64,000 nucleotides of DNA from JAHEJB01 sp041748175 (GTDB lineage: Bacteria; Bacteroidota; Rhodothermia; Rhodothermales; Rubricoccaceae). Under the pieces are notes generated by a model. The model did no database searches and was not told where the DNA came from. It worked only from the letters and a program-made list of their open reading frames with translations. This document shows, piece after piece, positions 18,015 to 26,484 of this stretch. The stretch is taken from assembly GCA_041748175.1 (NCBI GenBank), contig JBGTDU010000152.1, positions 1 through 64,000 on the forward strand. Direction: 5' to 3'. The number at the start of each line of letters is the position of its first letter. Position 1 is the first letter of the stretch. The translations under genes and the position numbers were made by a program.

Positions 18015-19972
18015 TTATACGATCGCGTTGATGGTCGGACATACTCAAACTCCAGATCCTCGCGGTGCAACCGTGGTTTTGCGTGATCGCCGGAATGCTC
18101 CCAGGCAGCCACGTACGAGAAGTCCTCATCGTCGCGCTGCGCCTCTCCTTCTGGGGTCTGGTATTCTTCCCGGAAATGCCCACCGGAGGATTCTTCCCGG
18201 TGCAATGCGTCCCGCGCCATCAGCTCTCCCAATTCCAGGAAATCGCCCACTCGGCCTGCAAATTCAAGGTTCTTATTCAGGTTGTCGTTGCTGCCGGCAA
18301 CGTTAACGTTTTGCCAGTATTCATCCCGCAGATTACTGATTGCATCCGCTGCCTGGAGGAGACCGGCGTGGTTGCGCGACATGCCCACGAAATCCCACAT
18401 GATGTGCCCAAGCTCGCGATGGAATTCGGATACCGTCCGATCACCCTTAATGTTGAGCAGACGCTGCAGCCGCTCGTTTGCCGCTTGCTCAGCATCCACG
18501 AACGCGCTGTGCCCGGTGGTCAGTTCGCTAGGTTCCGCGCCCGCTATATACCCTCCGAGCGTGTACGGGATGACGAAGTAGCCGTCCGCGAGGCCCTGCA
18601 TGAGCGCGCTGGCACCAAGCCGGTTGGCGCCGTGGTCGGAGAAGTTGGCTTCGCCGAGCACGAACAGGCCGGGGACGGTTGACATCAATTCGTAATCCAC
18701 CCAGAGGCCGCCCATCGTGTAGTGCACCGCGGGGAAAATGCGCATCGGCACTTCGTACGGCGTGTCACCCGTGATCCGTTCGTACATCTCGAACAGGTTG
18801 CCGTAGCGGTCCTCGATAGCATCTCGACCAAGTCTTTGGATGGCATCGCGGAAATCAAGGTAAACAGCCAGGTCCGTGGGCCCCACACCGCGACCTTCGT
18901 CGGTGACGACCTTGGCGGCACGGGAGGCCACATCACGCGGGACCAGATTGCCGAAGCTGGGGTAGCGGCGCTCCAGATAGTAATCCCGCTCCTCCTCCGG
19001 AATCTGACTGGGAGGTCGTGTGTCGGCCCCATCCTTTGGAACCCAAACCCTGCCATCGTTTCGCAAGCTTTCGCTCATCAGCGTCAGCTTGGACTGGTAG
19101 TCGCCGGAGACCGGGATGCAGGTGGGGTGGATCTGGGTGAAACACGGGTTGGCGAAATACGCGCCGCGCTTGTAGCATCGCCACGCAGCCGTCACGTTTG
19201 AGTTTTTGGCGTTGGTGGAGAGATAGTAGGCGTTGCCGTAGCCGCCCGTACACAAAAGCACCGCGTCACCGAGGTGTCTTTCGAGAGCTCCCGTAACGAG
19301 GTTTCGCGCGATAATCCCGCGAGCCCGACCGTCAATGGTGACCAGATCGAGCATCTCGCGGCGAGGCAGCATCTCGACGCGGCCCTCCTCAATCTGATGG
19401 CTGAGCGCCTGGTACGCCCCCAACAAAAGCTGCTGCCCGGTTTGGCCGCGAGCATAAAACGTGCGCGATACCTGCGCCCCGCCGAACGAGCGATTGTCCA
19501 GCAAGCCGCCGTACTCGCGCGCGAACGGGACTCCCTGCGCAACGGCCTGGTCGATGATGTTGTTTGAGATCTGCGCGAGCCGGTACACGTTGGCTTCGCG
19601 AGAGCGGTAGTCGCCTCCCTTGATCGTGTCGTAGAAGAGCCGCCAGATGGTATCGCCGTCGTTGGGGTAATTCTTTGCCGCATTGATTCCGCCCTGGGCT
19701 GCGATGCTGTGCGCACGCCGCGCCGAGTCCTGGATGCAAAAGCTCTTGACGTGATATCCCAGACCAGCCAGTGTTGCCGCGGCAGAAGCTCCTGCCAGAC
19801 CCGTCCCCACAACAAGGATGGTGTGCTTCCGCTTGTTCGCGGGATTGACGAGAACCGCGTTATTCTTGTACGTATCCCACTTGTCTTGTAGACGCCCCGC
19901 CGGCACCTTGGCGTAAAGCTCAGATGCAAGATCACGTTGGTGGACGGGAGGCTCGGCAACGACGGATTCCAT
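18011..19972 (-). CDS. sdhA: Succinate dehydrogenase/fumarate reductase flavoprotein subunit (type-B complex)
   Basis: The 653-residue flavoprotein has an N-terminal dinucleotide fold (VVGTGLAGASAAATLAGLG), the covalent-FAD His in RRAHSIAAQGGINAA, the substrate-site stretch IHPTCIPVSGDYQSKLTLM and the C-terminal FAD contact GEANFSDHGANRLGASALM. It oxidises succinate to fumarate, or the reverse, at the cytoplasmic face. Length and motifs match the long flavoproteins of epsilonproteobacterial/Bacteroidetes type-B enzymes. It lies 3 bp after sdhC and overlaps sdhB by 4 bp. A second, unlike flavoprotein gene lies at 21897-23729. Confidence 0.95.
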   Translation of the reverse strand: MESVVAEPPVHQRDLASELYAKVPAGRLQDKWDTYKNNAVLVNPANKRKHTILVVGTGLAGASAAATLAGLGYHVKSFCIQDSARRAHSIAAQGGINAAKNYPNDGDTIWRLFYDTIKGGDYRSREANVYRLAQISNNIIDQAVAQGVPFAREYGGLLDNRSFGGAQVSRTFYARGQTGQQLLLGAYQALSHQIEEGRVEMLPRREMLDLVTIDGRARGIIARNLVTGALERHLGDAVLLCTGGYGNAYYLSTNAKNSNVTAAWRCYKRGAYFANPCFTQIHPTCIPVSGDYQSKLTLMSESLRNDGRVWVPKDGADTRPPSQIPEEERDYYLERRYPSFGNLVPRDVASRAAKVVTDEGRGVGPTDLAVYLDFRDAIQRLGRDAIEDRYGNLFEMYERITGDTPYEVPMRIFPAVHYTMGGLWVDYELMSTVPGLFVLGEANFSDHGANRLGASALMQGLADGYFVIPYTLGGYIAGAEPSELTTGHSAFVDAEQAANERLQRLLNIKGDRTVSEFHRELGHIMWDFVGMSRNHAGLLQAADAISNLRDEYWQNVNVAGSNDNLNKNLEFAGRVGDFLELGELMARDALHREESSGGHFREEYQTPEGEAQRDDEDFSYVAAWEHSGDHAKPRLHREDLEFEYVRPSTRSYK

Positions 19973-19975
19973 ACG

Positions 19976-20734
19976 CTAAGCGCCAAAGAAAATGTATAGC
20001 GGCAACACGAGGAATCCGACTGCGATAAGCACCGCCAGAACGCCGCCAAGCGCATAGACCACGGGTGTCAACCTCGGGTTCATAGCACCCAGCGACTGAA
20101 ACGCGCTCCACACGCCGTGCCGCAGGTGCAGACCGAGAAGGATCATCACCGCGATGTATCCAAAGGCGTAATACCAGTGCTGAAATTTCTCCGTGACCAA
20201 CCGCTTCAGATCGCGAATCACAACCTCATCGCCAACGACGGCCGTTTGGTCAGGGCCAAAATCAATTGCTTCCTGGATGGCCTCGCCGTGCGTGTCGGCG
20301 AAATATCCATCCTCGATTCCCGGCCCAAACTTGAACGTCTTTAGGTGAATTACGGTGAAAATGAGCAGCACGATGCCGGTGATGATCATTGACCGCGAGC
20401 TGAGCGATTGTTTGCTCGCGCCGCCTTGCGTGCGGTACGTCGAGTAGCCCTGCCTCCGCGCCCTCCGTTTCCCCAGGTAGATATTGATACCCAGGTAGGC
20501 GTGCAACAGAAACACGGCGAGTAGCCCCAACTCAACGACGATAAGCAGAGGCCCGAGGTTGAGAAGCTTGTCCGCGTATTTGTTATAGGCGCCCGGCCCG
20601 GCGAAGTACGAGAGGTTTCCCGCCATGTGCATGATCACAAACAGGACGAGGCTCAGGCCGGTGATCCCCGTAAGAATCTTCTTGCCCACCGTCGATTGCA
20701 ACGCCGACATCAACGTGGTTTCCCTGGTACTCAT
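19976..20734 (-). CDS. sdhC: Succinate dehydrogenase cytochrome b558 anchor, diheme type B
   Basis: The 252-residue product is taken from the ATG at 20734 (MSTRETTLMSALQ); the frame is open to 20854, and MSALQSTVGKK at 20710 is a further alternative. Five membrane segments are visible. His residues fall where the four axial haem ligands of type-B anchors are expected: VIMHMAGN, FLLHAYLG, FTVIHLKTF and LLGLHLRHGVW. It binds menaquinone and two haems b. First gene of sdhCAB. A weak promoter-like pair lies upstream on the minus strand (gtccaa 20808-20813 and tggata 20786-20791 as written on the plus strand, 16-bp spacer). Confidence 0.9.
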   Translation of the reverse strand: MSTRETTLMSALQSTVGKKILTGITGLSLVLFVIMHMAGNLSYFAGPGAYNKYADKLLNLGPLLIVVELGLLAVFLLHAYLGINIYLGKRRARRQGYSTYRTQGGASKQSLSSRSMIITGIVLLIFTVIHLKTFKFGPGIEDGYFADTHGEAIQEAIDFGPDQTAVVGDEVVIRDLKRLVTEKFQHWYYAFGYIAVMILLGLHLRHGVWSAFQSLGAMNPRLTPVVYALGGVLAVLIAVGFLVLPLYIFFGA

Positions 20735-20855
20735 ACGGTGGGGCGACAGGTCGTTTTTCTTTGGCGGAGAAAGGTACTCGAATGTTGGATAGGCCGCCTT
20801 TCGATTGGTCCAACAGGGCATGTCGCGGTGAACCAAAAATGCGACTTCGCCCACC

Positions 20856-20884
20856 TTTCAAGAGAGGCCGCTCAGTGATATAAT
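20856..20884 (+). promoter_or_regulatory. Candidate sigma70-type promoter for the second succinate dehydrogenase operon
   Basis: A perfect TATAAT (20879-20884) stands 17 bp after TTTCAA (20856-20861). The -10 ends 36 bp before the anchor ATG at 20921, inside the 186-bp gap shared with the divergent sdhCAB operon. Confidence 0.45.
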
Positions 20885-20920
20885 GGGCCAGCATCTCATC
20901 CCACCACCGCGCCTTCCCGA

Positions 20921-21739
20921 ATGCCAGACCTGATACACCCCGGAGGACATCGTATTGGATTGGCGGCGAACGCCCGGGATGATCGGTGGTGGATAGCGCC
21001 TGTAAGCGTCTTGTTGGGATTGAGTGCCTTCGTCGTGTATGCGACGTGGGCGGCATTGCAAGGGGCTCACTACTATGCAGGCCCGTATCTCTCTCCGTTT
21101 TACTCCCCCGTTCTCTTCACGGATCTCTCGGCGGCGGGTGCCGCGCCGGTAGAACACGCGTGGTTTGGTACGTGGCCTTCGTGGTGGCCGTCGTTCCTTC
21201 CGGCCTCACCCGCGATGCTCATCCTGATCTTTCCCGGCCTGTTTCGGTTTACGTGCTACTACTACCGGAAAGCCTACTACCGAGCTTTTACATGGACGCC
21301 GCCTGCCTGCGCCGTTGCCGGGCTCCCTCGGAAAAACTACAAAGGCGAGCGGGGGCTGTTGATCATTCAAAACCTCCATCGCTATACGCTCTACCCAGCG
21401 CTCGTCTACATCGTGATTCTCTACTACGATGCCTTCCTCGCGTTTTTCCACGAAGGGGAATTGGGGATTGGCGTCGGCACGGTCGTGTTGCTCCTTAACG
21501 CGACGCTGCTGGCGAGCTACACGTTTGGCTGCCACGCGCTCCGGCATCTGGTCGGCGGCGGCTCCGACTGCTTCTCATGCAGCGCGGCAAGGCACAAGTC
21601 GTGGAAGGGCGTCTCCTTCCTTAACCGCAACCACGGAGCGTGGGCGTGGGCCAGCCTCTTCTGGGTCGGCTTCACGGACTTCTACGTCCGCATGGTGTCG
21701 ATGGGCGTCTTTACGGATTTCAATACGTGGGGCGGCTAG
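20921..21739 (+). CDS. Sdh1-type succinate dehydrogenase membrane anchor with a Cys/His cluster motif
   Basis: The 272-residue protein has about five hydrophobic segments (~27-47, 97-112, 157-176, 183-201, 238-256). Loop residues 203-220 read GCHALRHLVGGGSDCFSC, giving C204, H205, H209, C217 and C220. It lacks the His spacing of diheme type-B anchors. Length, position before an SdhA and SdhB pair, and this motif match the anchor of actinobacterial Sdh1. From memory, that enzyme has been reported as haem-free with a membrane-embedded Rieske-type cluster held by Cys and His; assigning the same cluster here is inference. First gene of a four-gene plus-strand operon divergent from sdhCAB. Confidence 0.8.
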   Translation: MPDLIHPGGHRIGLAANARDDRWWIAPVSVLLGLSAFVVYATWAALQGAHYYAGPYLSPFYSPVLFTDLSAAGAAPVEHAWFGTWPSWWPSFLPASPAMLILIFPGLFRFTCYYYRKAYYRAFTWTPPACAVAGLPRKNYKGERGLLIIQNLHRYTLYPALVYIVILYYDAFLAFFHEGELGIGVGTVVLLLNATLLASYTFGCHALRHLVGGGSDCFSCSAARHKSWKGVSFLNRNHGAWAWASLFWVGFTDFYVRMVSMGVFTDFNTWGG

Positions 21740-21778
21740 GATTACGAGCTATGCGCATAACCTGCTATCCATCATCGT

Positions 21779-21805
21779 GTCATCCCGAGCGAAGTCGAGG
21801 GATCT
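21779..21805. repeat. REP-like intergenic repeat (GTCATCCCGAGCGAAG... family)
   Basis: In the 157-bp gap between the anchor and flavoprotein genes a 27-bp stretch (GTCATCCCGAGCGAAGTCGA, then GGGATCT) matches the widespread dispersed element also seen at 52934-53099. Its presence inside an operon means it is probably transcribed. Confidence 0.6.
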
Positions 21806-21896
21806 GCTTTCAGAATGGCGTCGCGCAAGTACGTGCGGTATGGCGGCCTGAGAGACTTCTCCGCAGCCTAATACTGACTGAGATCCACGTATCAGA

Positions 21897-23729
21897 ATGA
21901 TCGACATCTCCGAAATCCAGACCTTCGAGCACGACGTCCTCGTCATCGGCGCGGGCGGCGCGGGATTGCGCGCGGCCATCGCGTGCTCGGCGCAAGGCTT
22001 GAGGACAGCGGTGCTCAGCAAGTCGCTTTTGGGTAAGGCACACACGGTAATGGCCGAAGGTGGTTGCGCTGCTGCTCTGGGTAATGTCGATCCGCGCGAC
22101 AACTGGAAGCTTCACTTCCGCGATACGATGCGCGGCGGCAAATTTCTCAACCAGTGGCGGATGGCCGAACTCCACGCCCAGCAAGCGCCCGAGCGGGTGC
22201 GCGAACTGGAAGAATGGGGAGCTGTCTTCGACCGAACGAAGGACGGACTCATCAACCAGCGCAATTTCGGCGGACACCGGTATCCGCGCCTCGCGCACGT
22301 CGGTGACCGCACGGGGCTGGAGATGATCCGCTCGCTTCAAGACCACGGCATCCACCAGGGCATCGATTTCTACATGGAGTGCAAGGCGCTGGCTCTGCTC
22401 AAAGACGGCGACCGCGTAGCCGGGACCGTTGGGCTCTGGCGAGAAACCGGCCGCTTTGCCATTTTCCGCGCGAAGGCCGTCATCCTGGCGACTGGAGGCG
22501 GAGGGAAGGCCTGGTCCGTTACGTCGAATTCGTGGGAGTACAGTGGCGATGGCCTGGCGATGGCCTACGAGGCCGGGGCCGAACTCATGGACATGGAGTT
22601 CACGCAGTTCCACCCGACGGGCATGGTTTGGCCGCCGTCGGTGAAAGGGATTCTCGTCACAGAAGGCGTACGTGGAGAAGGAGGCATCCTGCTCAACAGC
22701 GAGAACGAGCGGTTCATGTTCAACTACATCCCGGAGCGTTTCGCCTCCGAAACGGCGGACTCCATCGAAGAGGCCGACCGCTGGCTGGAAGGCGACGACA
22801 GCGCACGGCGTCCGCCCGAGCTCCTCACGCGGGATGTCGTGGCGCGCGCCATTCTCGCTGAAGTCAAGGCCGGGCGCGGTTCGCCGCACGGCGGGGCGTT
22901 CCTCGATATCGCCAACCGCCGCGATGCCGACCACATCAAGCGCAAGCTCCCCTCGATGTACCATCAGTTCAAGGAACTCGCTGAGGTAGACATCACCAAG
23001 GAAGCCATGGAAGTCGGCCCGACGCTGCACTACTTCATGGGCGGCGTTCGTGTGGAATCCGACTCCCAGCAAACCAGCGTGCCGGGCCTCTTCGCCTGCG
23101 GGGAATGCGCCGCCGGGATGCACGGCGCCAACCGCCTGGGTGGCAACTCGCTCTCTGACCTCCTCGTTTTTGGCAAGCTCGCAGGAGACGGGGCTGGAAC
23201 TTACGCTAACGGTCTCGGCGCAACCCCAACATTGGACGAGGAGCAGGTGGAGGAAACCATGCGCGGTGCCACGGACATCCTCAACCGCGAAACCGGAACG
23301 AACCCTTACCTCCTGCACGAGGACTTGCAAAAGGTGATGCAACAGTACGTCGGCATCGTTCGCACTGCCGAGGAATTGGAGAAGGGCCTGGAAGAACTCG
23401 AACGCCTCAAGCAGGATGCTGCGAACGTCAAAGCGCCCGGCGCGAGCCAGTACAACCCGGGCTGGCACGAGGCGCTCGATCTCCAGCCGCTGCTCATCAC
23501 GGCGGAAGCGGTTGCCCGCGCGGCCCTCGTCCGCGAAGAGAGCCGGGGCGCGCACACGCGGCTCGACTTTGAAGGCGAGCGTAAAGAGTGGGGCGACGTG
23601 AATGTGATCGTGTCGGCGGGAGATACCGGAATGGCAGCGAATATCGAAAATCGCGCGTCGCCTCCGGAACATCTCGAAGCCATTGCCCGCGCCTCGCTGG
23701 AGGAACTCGAAGGCGAGACTATTACGTAA
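21897..23729 (+). CDS. sdhA: Second succinate dehydrogenase/fumarate reductase flavoprotein subunit (Sdh1-type)
   Basis: The 610-residue flavoprotein has the FAD fold LVIGAGGAGLRAAIACSAQG, the covalent-FAD His in GKAHTVMAEGGCAAALG, the substrate-site stretch QFHPTGMVWPPS and the C-terminal contact CGECAAGMHGANRLGGNS. It is clearly not a recent copy of the 653-residue flavoprotein on the other strand: landmark motifs differ (MAEGGCAAAL versus IAAQGGINAA). It oxidises succinate, or reduces fumarate, coupled to the Cys/His anchor upstream. It is 157 bp downstream of the anchor gene and 91 bp before its iron-sulfur partner. Confidence 0.95.
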   Translation: MIDISEIQTFEHDVLVIGAGGAGLRAAIACSAQGLRTAVLSKSLLGKAHTVMAEGGCAAALGNVDPRDNWKLHFRDTMRGGKFLNQWRMAELHAQQAPERVRELEEWGAVFDRTKDGLINQRNFGGHRYPRLAHVGDRTGLEMIRSLQDHGIHQGIDFYMECKALALLKDGDRVAGTVGLWRETGRFAIFRAKAVILATGGGGKAWSVTSNSWEYSGDGLAMAYEAGAELMDMEFTQFHPTGMVWPPSVKGILVTEGVRGEGGILLNSENERFMFNYIPERFASETADSIEEADRWLEGDDSARRPPELLTRDVVARAILAEVKAGRGSPHGGAFLDIANRRDADHIKRKLPSMYHQFKELAEVDITKEAMEVGPTLHYFMGGVRVESDSQQTSVPGLFACGECAAGMHGANRLGGNSLSDLLVFGKLAGDGAGTYANGLGATPTLDEEQVEETMRGATDILNRETGTNPYLLHEDLQKVMQQYVGIVRTAEELEKGLEELERLKQDAANVKAPGASQYNPGWHEALDLQPLLITAEAVARAALVREESRGAHTRLDFEGERKEWGDVNVIVSAGDTGMAANIENRASPPEHLEAIARASLEELEGETIT

Positions 23730-23785
23730 TCCGTAGTACGTAAATCGTACCAATGACGAGCACCCAGCAAGAGTACTCAACTCTC

Positions 23786-23810
23786 GATACGCAATACGAA
23801 ATACGAACTA
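23786..23810. repeat. Short tandem ATACG-rich stretch
   Basis: The sdhA-sdhB gap contains three ATACG units in 25 bp (23786-23810), following a small GTACGTAAATCGTAC inverted repeat. Function unknown. Confidence 0.4.
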
Positions 23811-23820
23811 TCTAATACTC

Positions 23821-24576
23821 ATGCCTGAACGGACATTCAATATCTGGCGCGGCGACGCCTCCGGCGGCGACTTCGCAGAGTACACGGTAGAAGTTGAGCA
23901 AGGCATGGTGGTTCTGGACGGCATCCATCGCATTCAGACCGAAAAGGCGAATGATCTTGCTGTGCGCTGGAACTGCAAGGCGGGCAAGTGCGGCTCGTGC
24001 AGCGTGGAGATCAACGGCAAGCCCCGGCTTTCCTGCATGACCCGCCTCAGCGACTACGCGCCGGAGGAGACCATCACCGTCCAGCCGATGAAGGCCTTCC
24101 CCATCATCAAGGACCTCGTGACCGACGTGTCGTGGAATTACGAGCAGAACAAAAAGATCGCGCCATTCAAACCTAAACCACGCGACGCCGACGGTGAGTA
24201 CCGGATGATGCAGGAAGATGTGGACCGGATCCAGGAATTCCGCAAGTGCATCGAGTGCTACCTGTGCCAGAACGTCTGCCACGTGCTGCGCGACCAGGGC
24301 AAGAAGAGTGAGTTCGTCGGGCCGCGCTTTATGATCCGGCTGGCAAGCCTGGAGATGCACCCTCTCGACACCGCCGACAGAATCCCGGCCATCAAAGAGG
24401 AGCACGGTTCGGGGATGTGCAACATCACGAAATGCTGCACCGACGTTTGCCCCGAGCACATCAACATCACCGACAACGGCATCATCCCGCTAAAGGAACG
24501 CGTCGTAGACCGTTATTACGACCCGGTGATGATGGCCTGGAATAAGCTCACAGGAAAGACGAATAAGAAAGGGTAA
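23821..24576 (+). CDS. sdhB: Second succinate dehydrogenase iron-sulfur subunit (Sdh1-type)
   Basis: The 251-residue subunit carries [2Fe-2S] ligands in CKAGKCGSCSVEI plus the Cys of RLSCMT, [4Fe-4S] ligands in CIECYLCQNVCH, and the third cluster motif CNITKCCTDVCPEHI. It differs in spacing and sequence from the type-B sdhB at 17259-18014. It relays electrons from the flavoprotein at 21897-23729 to the Cys/His anchor. The next gene starts 5 bp later. Confidence 0.95.
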   Translation: MPERTFNIWRGDASGGDFAEYTVEVEQGMVVLDGIHRIQTEKANDLAVRWNCKAGKCGSCSVEINGKPRLSCMTRLSDYAPEETITVQPMKAFPIIKDLVTDVSWNYEQNKKIAPFKPKPRDADGEYRMMQEDVDRIQEFRKCIECYLCQNVCHVLRDQGKKSEFVGPRFMIRLASLEMHPLDTADRIPAIKEEHGSGMCNITKCCTDVCPEHINITDNGIIPLKERVVDRYYDPVMMAWNKLTGKTNKKG

Positions 24577-24581
24577 GAATC

Positions 24582-25082
24582 ATGTTTGACCTAAAGCCCA
24601 TCCACAAGGAAAGCGTTGAGAAGTCGCTGGAGAAAGCGCACCGCTACCGCTTGTTAAATGAGCCGATGCAGGCCGAGAGCATTTGCCTTGATGTGCTCAC
24701 CATCGAGCCCGAAAACCAGCAGGCGATCAACATCCTGCTACTGGCCGTTACCGACCAGTTCGACCGCCGGATGACGGCGCGCTACAAACAGGCGCGCGAG
24801 TTGCTGCCGCGCCTCGAAGATGCCTACGAACGCGTCTACTACGGCGGGCTGATTTGCGAGCGACGTGCCACTGCGCTTCTTCGGCGAGGCGGTCCGGGCT
24901 CGGGACACGTGGCCTATGAGTGGTTCCGACGAGCGATGGAGCACTACGAGGACGCCGAGATCCAGAGCCCCGAAGGCAACGACGACGCCATCCTCCGCTG
25001 GAACACCTGCGCCCGCATCATCATGCGCAATCCCGAGATTGAGGCGGAGCCGGAGGTTTTAAGGACGGAGTTGCTGGAGTGA
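24582..25082 (+). CDS. Helical-repeat (TPR-like) protein in the second succinate dehydrogenase operon
   Basis: The 166-residue soluble, acidic protein has helix pairs reminiscent of tetratricopeptide repeats (EKAHRYRLLNEPMQAESICLD, VLTIEPENQQAINILLLAV) and a C-terminal VAYEWFRRAMEHYEDAE. It has no signal peptide, membrane segment or catalytic motif. It starts 5 bp after sdhB, so it is almost certainly co-transcribed with and translationally linked to the Sdh1-type complex. A role as assembly factor, extra subunit or regulator is inferred from position only. Confidence 0.65.
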   Translation: MFDLKPIHKESVEKSLEKAHRYRLLNEPMQAESICLDVLTIEPENQQAINILLLAVTDQFDRRMTARYKQARELLPRLEDAYERVYYGGLICERRATALLRRGGPGSGHVAYEWFRRAMEHYEDAEIQSPEGNDDAILRWNTCARIIMRNPEIEAEPEVLRTELLE

Positions 25083-25105
25083 GGTCCAGGTCGAGCGTCA
25101 ATAGA

Positions 25106-25327
25106 TCAGATTGAAGCCTGCGGTTTCAAGAGGTCATAAGGAGAGGCATCGAGCGCATCGGCAACTTTCTGCAAGGTCGTAAGCGAGATGTTTTGGATCC
25201 CGCGCTCTATATCACTGACGTAGGCTCTATCAATGTCGGCGCGGACTGCGAGGTCCAACTGAGTTAAGCCCAAGGCCTTTCGGCGTTGTCGCACGTTGCG
25301 ACCGGCAATGGTAAGAAGGGAATCCAC
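25106..25327 (-). CDS. XRE-family helix-turn-helix regulator
   Basis: The 73-residue protein is a single Cro/C1-type HTH: NVRQRRKALGLTQLDLAVRA, then YVSDIERGIQNISLTTLQKV. It has no extra sensor domain, so it probably dimerises and binds an operator near its own promoter or a neighbour. It is convergent with the sdh operon and divergent from the lipoprotein at 25466. Similar solitary XRE proteins often serve as antitoxins, but no toxin gene is adjacent. Confidence 0.85.
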   Translation of the reverse strand: MDSLLTIAGRNVRQRRKALGLTQLDLAVRADIDRAYVSDIERGIQNISLTTLQKVADALDASPYDLLKPQASI

Positions 25328-25465
25328 CCTGGAATGATCCAGCCCTTCTCCGTAACCTCGCGTGTCCTATAATCCACATCTCGTCTCTGTGTCGCGTCTT
25401 CATAAGCGCTTCTGGAGATGTGTCCCTATCCACGCCAACCTCACGGAACGCCAAACGAGAAAACC

Positions 25466-26122
25466 ATGCGCTATACACCACTTCTACTTGTCGCCATCGT
25501 CGCAGGATGTTCGGCGAAAGTCCAAGTCCGCAACCAGACATCGTATGCTGATGCAGCTTTCAGCAAGGCGTCCATCGAAGAATATGGCTTGGCTATTCTT
25601 CCTGTCGTTGCAGGTGAGGGCGTTGAGGGCTACCGTCGCCCGTTTGGCCAGTCGCTGAATCAAGTGGGCGCCGACCACCTCGCGAGCGGCAGTTTGCTCA
25701 CATGGGAAGCTGCGATGGAGGCCCTGAATGATGCAGGGCTCGTGTCCGAATACAATGCCGCCATTGCTGGTTATCAGCAAACGTCAATTATTGACCGCTC
25801 TCTAATCGGCCAGATGGCAGACGCCACAGGAACCCGGTACTTTTTGTATGTGACCCTTTTCCCGCCCACTAGTGAGACCTCGGTTAACCGCAGCGCCCTC
25901 TCAGGAGGACTCCGTACCGATAGACGCCTGGGCGTGTCGGCCTTCGGCCAAGTATGGGATGCTGAAGGGGACGTGGCTTGGGAGGGTACGGGCTCGTCAG
26001 AGGTTCAGTCAAATGAGTTCCAGAACATAGACGAGGAGGGGAATGATTTCTCCATCCACAGCAACAAGGCGGCTAGGGCACTGTTTCGGGCGGTGCTCGG
26101 CCTGGAACCAGAAGAGGATTAA
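25466..26122 (+). CDS. Hypothetical lipoprotein
   Basis: The 218-residue product from the ATG at 25466 begins MRYTPLLLVAIVAGCSAK, with a clear lipobox VAGC and lipidated Cys at 15; the open frame extends upstream to 25418. The mature domain (EYGLAILPVVAGEGVEGYRR, then GTRYFLYVTLFPP and FGQVWDAEGDVAWEGTGSSE) has the alternating pattern of CsgG/GNA1162-like lipoproteins that assemble in the outer membrane, but I cannot assign a family firmly. Monocistronic. Confidence 0.6.
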   Translation: MRYTPLLLVAIVAGCSAKVQVRNQTSYADAAFSKASIEEYGLAILPVVAGEGVEGYRRPFGQSLNQVGADHLASGSLLTWEAAMEALNDAGLVSEYNAAIAGYQQTSIIDRSLIGQMADATGTRYFLYVTLFPPTSETSVNRSALSGGLRTDRRLGVSAFGQVWDAEGDVAWEGTGSSEVQSNEFQNIDEEGNDFSIHSNKAARALFRAVLGLEPEED

Positions 26123-26196
26123 TGCTAGTTGGTGGACGAGTCCCTCCAATTCGAGCACAATTGTCCCAGAATTATGGCCTAGAGGGAATAGCTCTG

Positions 26197-26481
26197 CTAT
26201 GCAGTTTCCAGAAACACTGAGTCGCTCTTCAGCCGCTTGCCCGTCGCCTCTATCCGCAGGCTGGACAGGTCCGCTCCGCAAGGCCATTCGACACCGCTTC
26301 CGTTTCCAATGATAGACACCGCCTCAAACTCGGTGCGGCCACGCAAGGGTTGAAACACTGGAGTCTTCAGATGATCTCGCATGTCTTCCCGACGAGCTGC
26401 GCCGTCCCGGAACACAACAATAATGCTGTCCGGGAATTCCGGGATGACATGGATGATTTTCGGGATCGGAGGTGCGCTCAT
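26197..26481 (-). CDS. DUF2442 domain protein
   Basis: The 94-residue protein matches the DUF2442 pattern: an N-terminal HVIPEFPDSIIVVFRDGAAR, an RxxDMRDHLKTPVFQPL core and the hallmark GSGVEWPCGADLSSLRI. DUF2442 proteins commonly sit beside DUF4160 proteins in small two-gene modules thought to be toxin-antitoxin-like. Here it starts 3 bp after the end of a DUF4160 reading frame that carries a premature stop (26485-26760), and the pair lies directly downstream of citrate synthase. Confidence 0.75.
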   Translation of the reverse strand: MSAPPIPKIIHVIPEFPDSIIVVFRDGAARREDMRDHLKTPVFQPLRGRTEFEAVSIIGNGSGVEWPCGADLSSLRIEATGKRLKSDSVFLETA

Positions 26482-26484
26482 CGT

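Noticed and set aside
21810..23780. A 656-codon open frame on the minus strand opposite the second sdhA
   Set aside because: It has no recognisable domain and lies exactly antisense to a well-supported flavoprotein. Long antisense frames are expected in GC-rich genes with strong codon bias.
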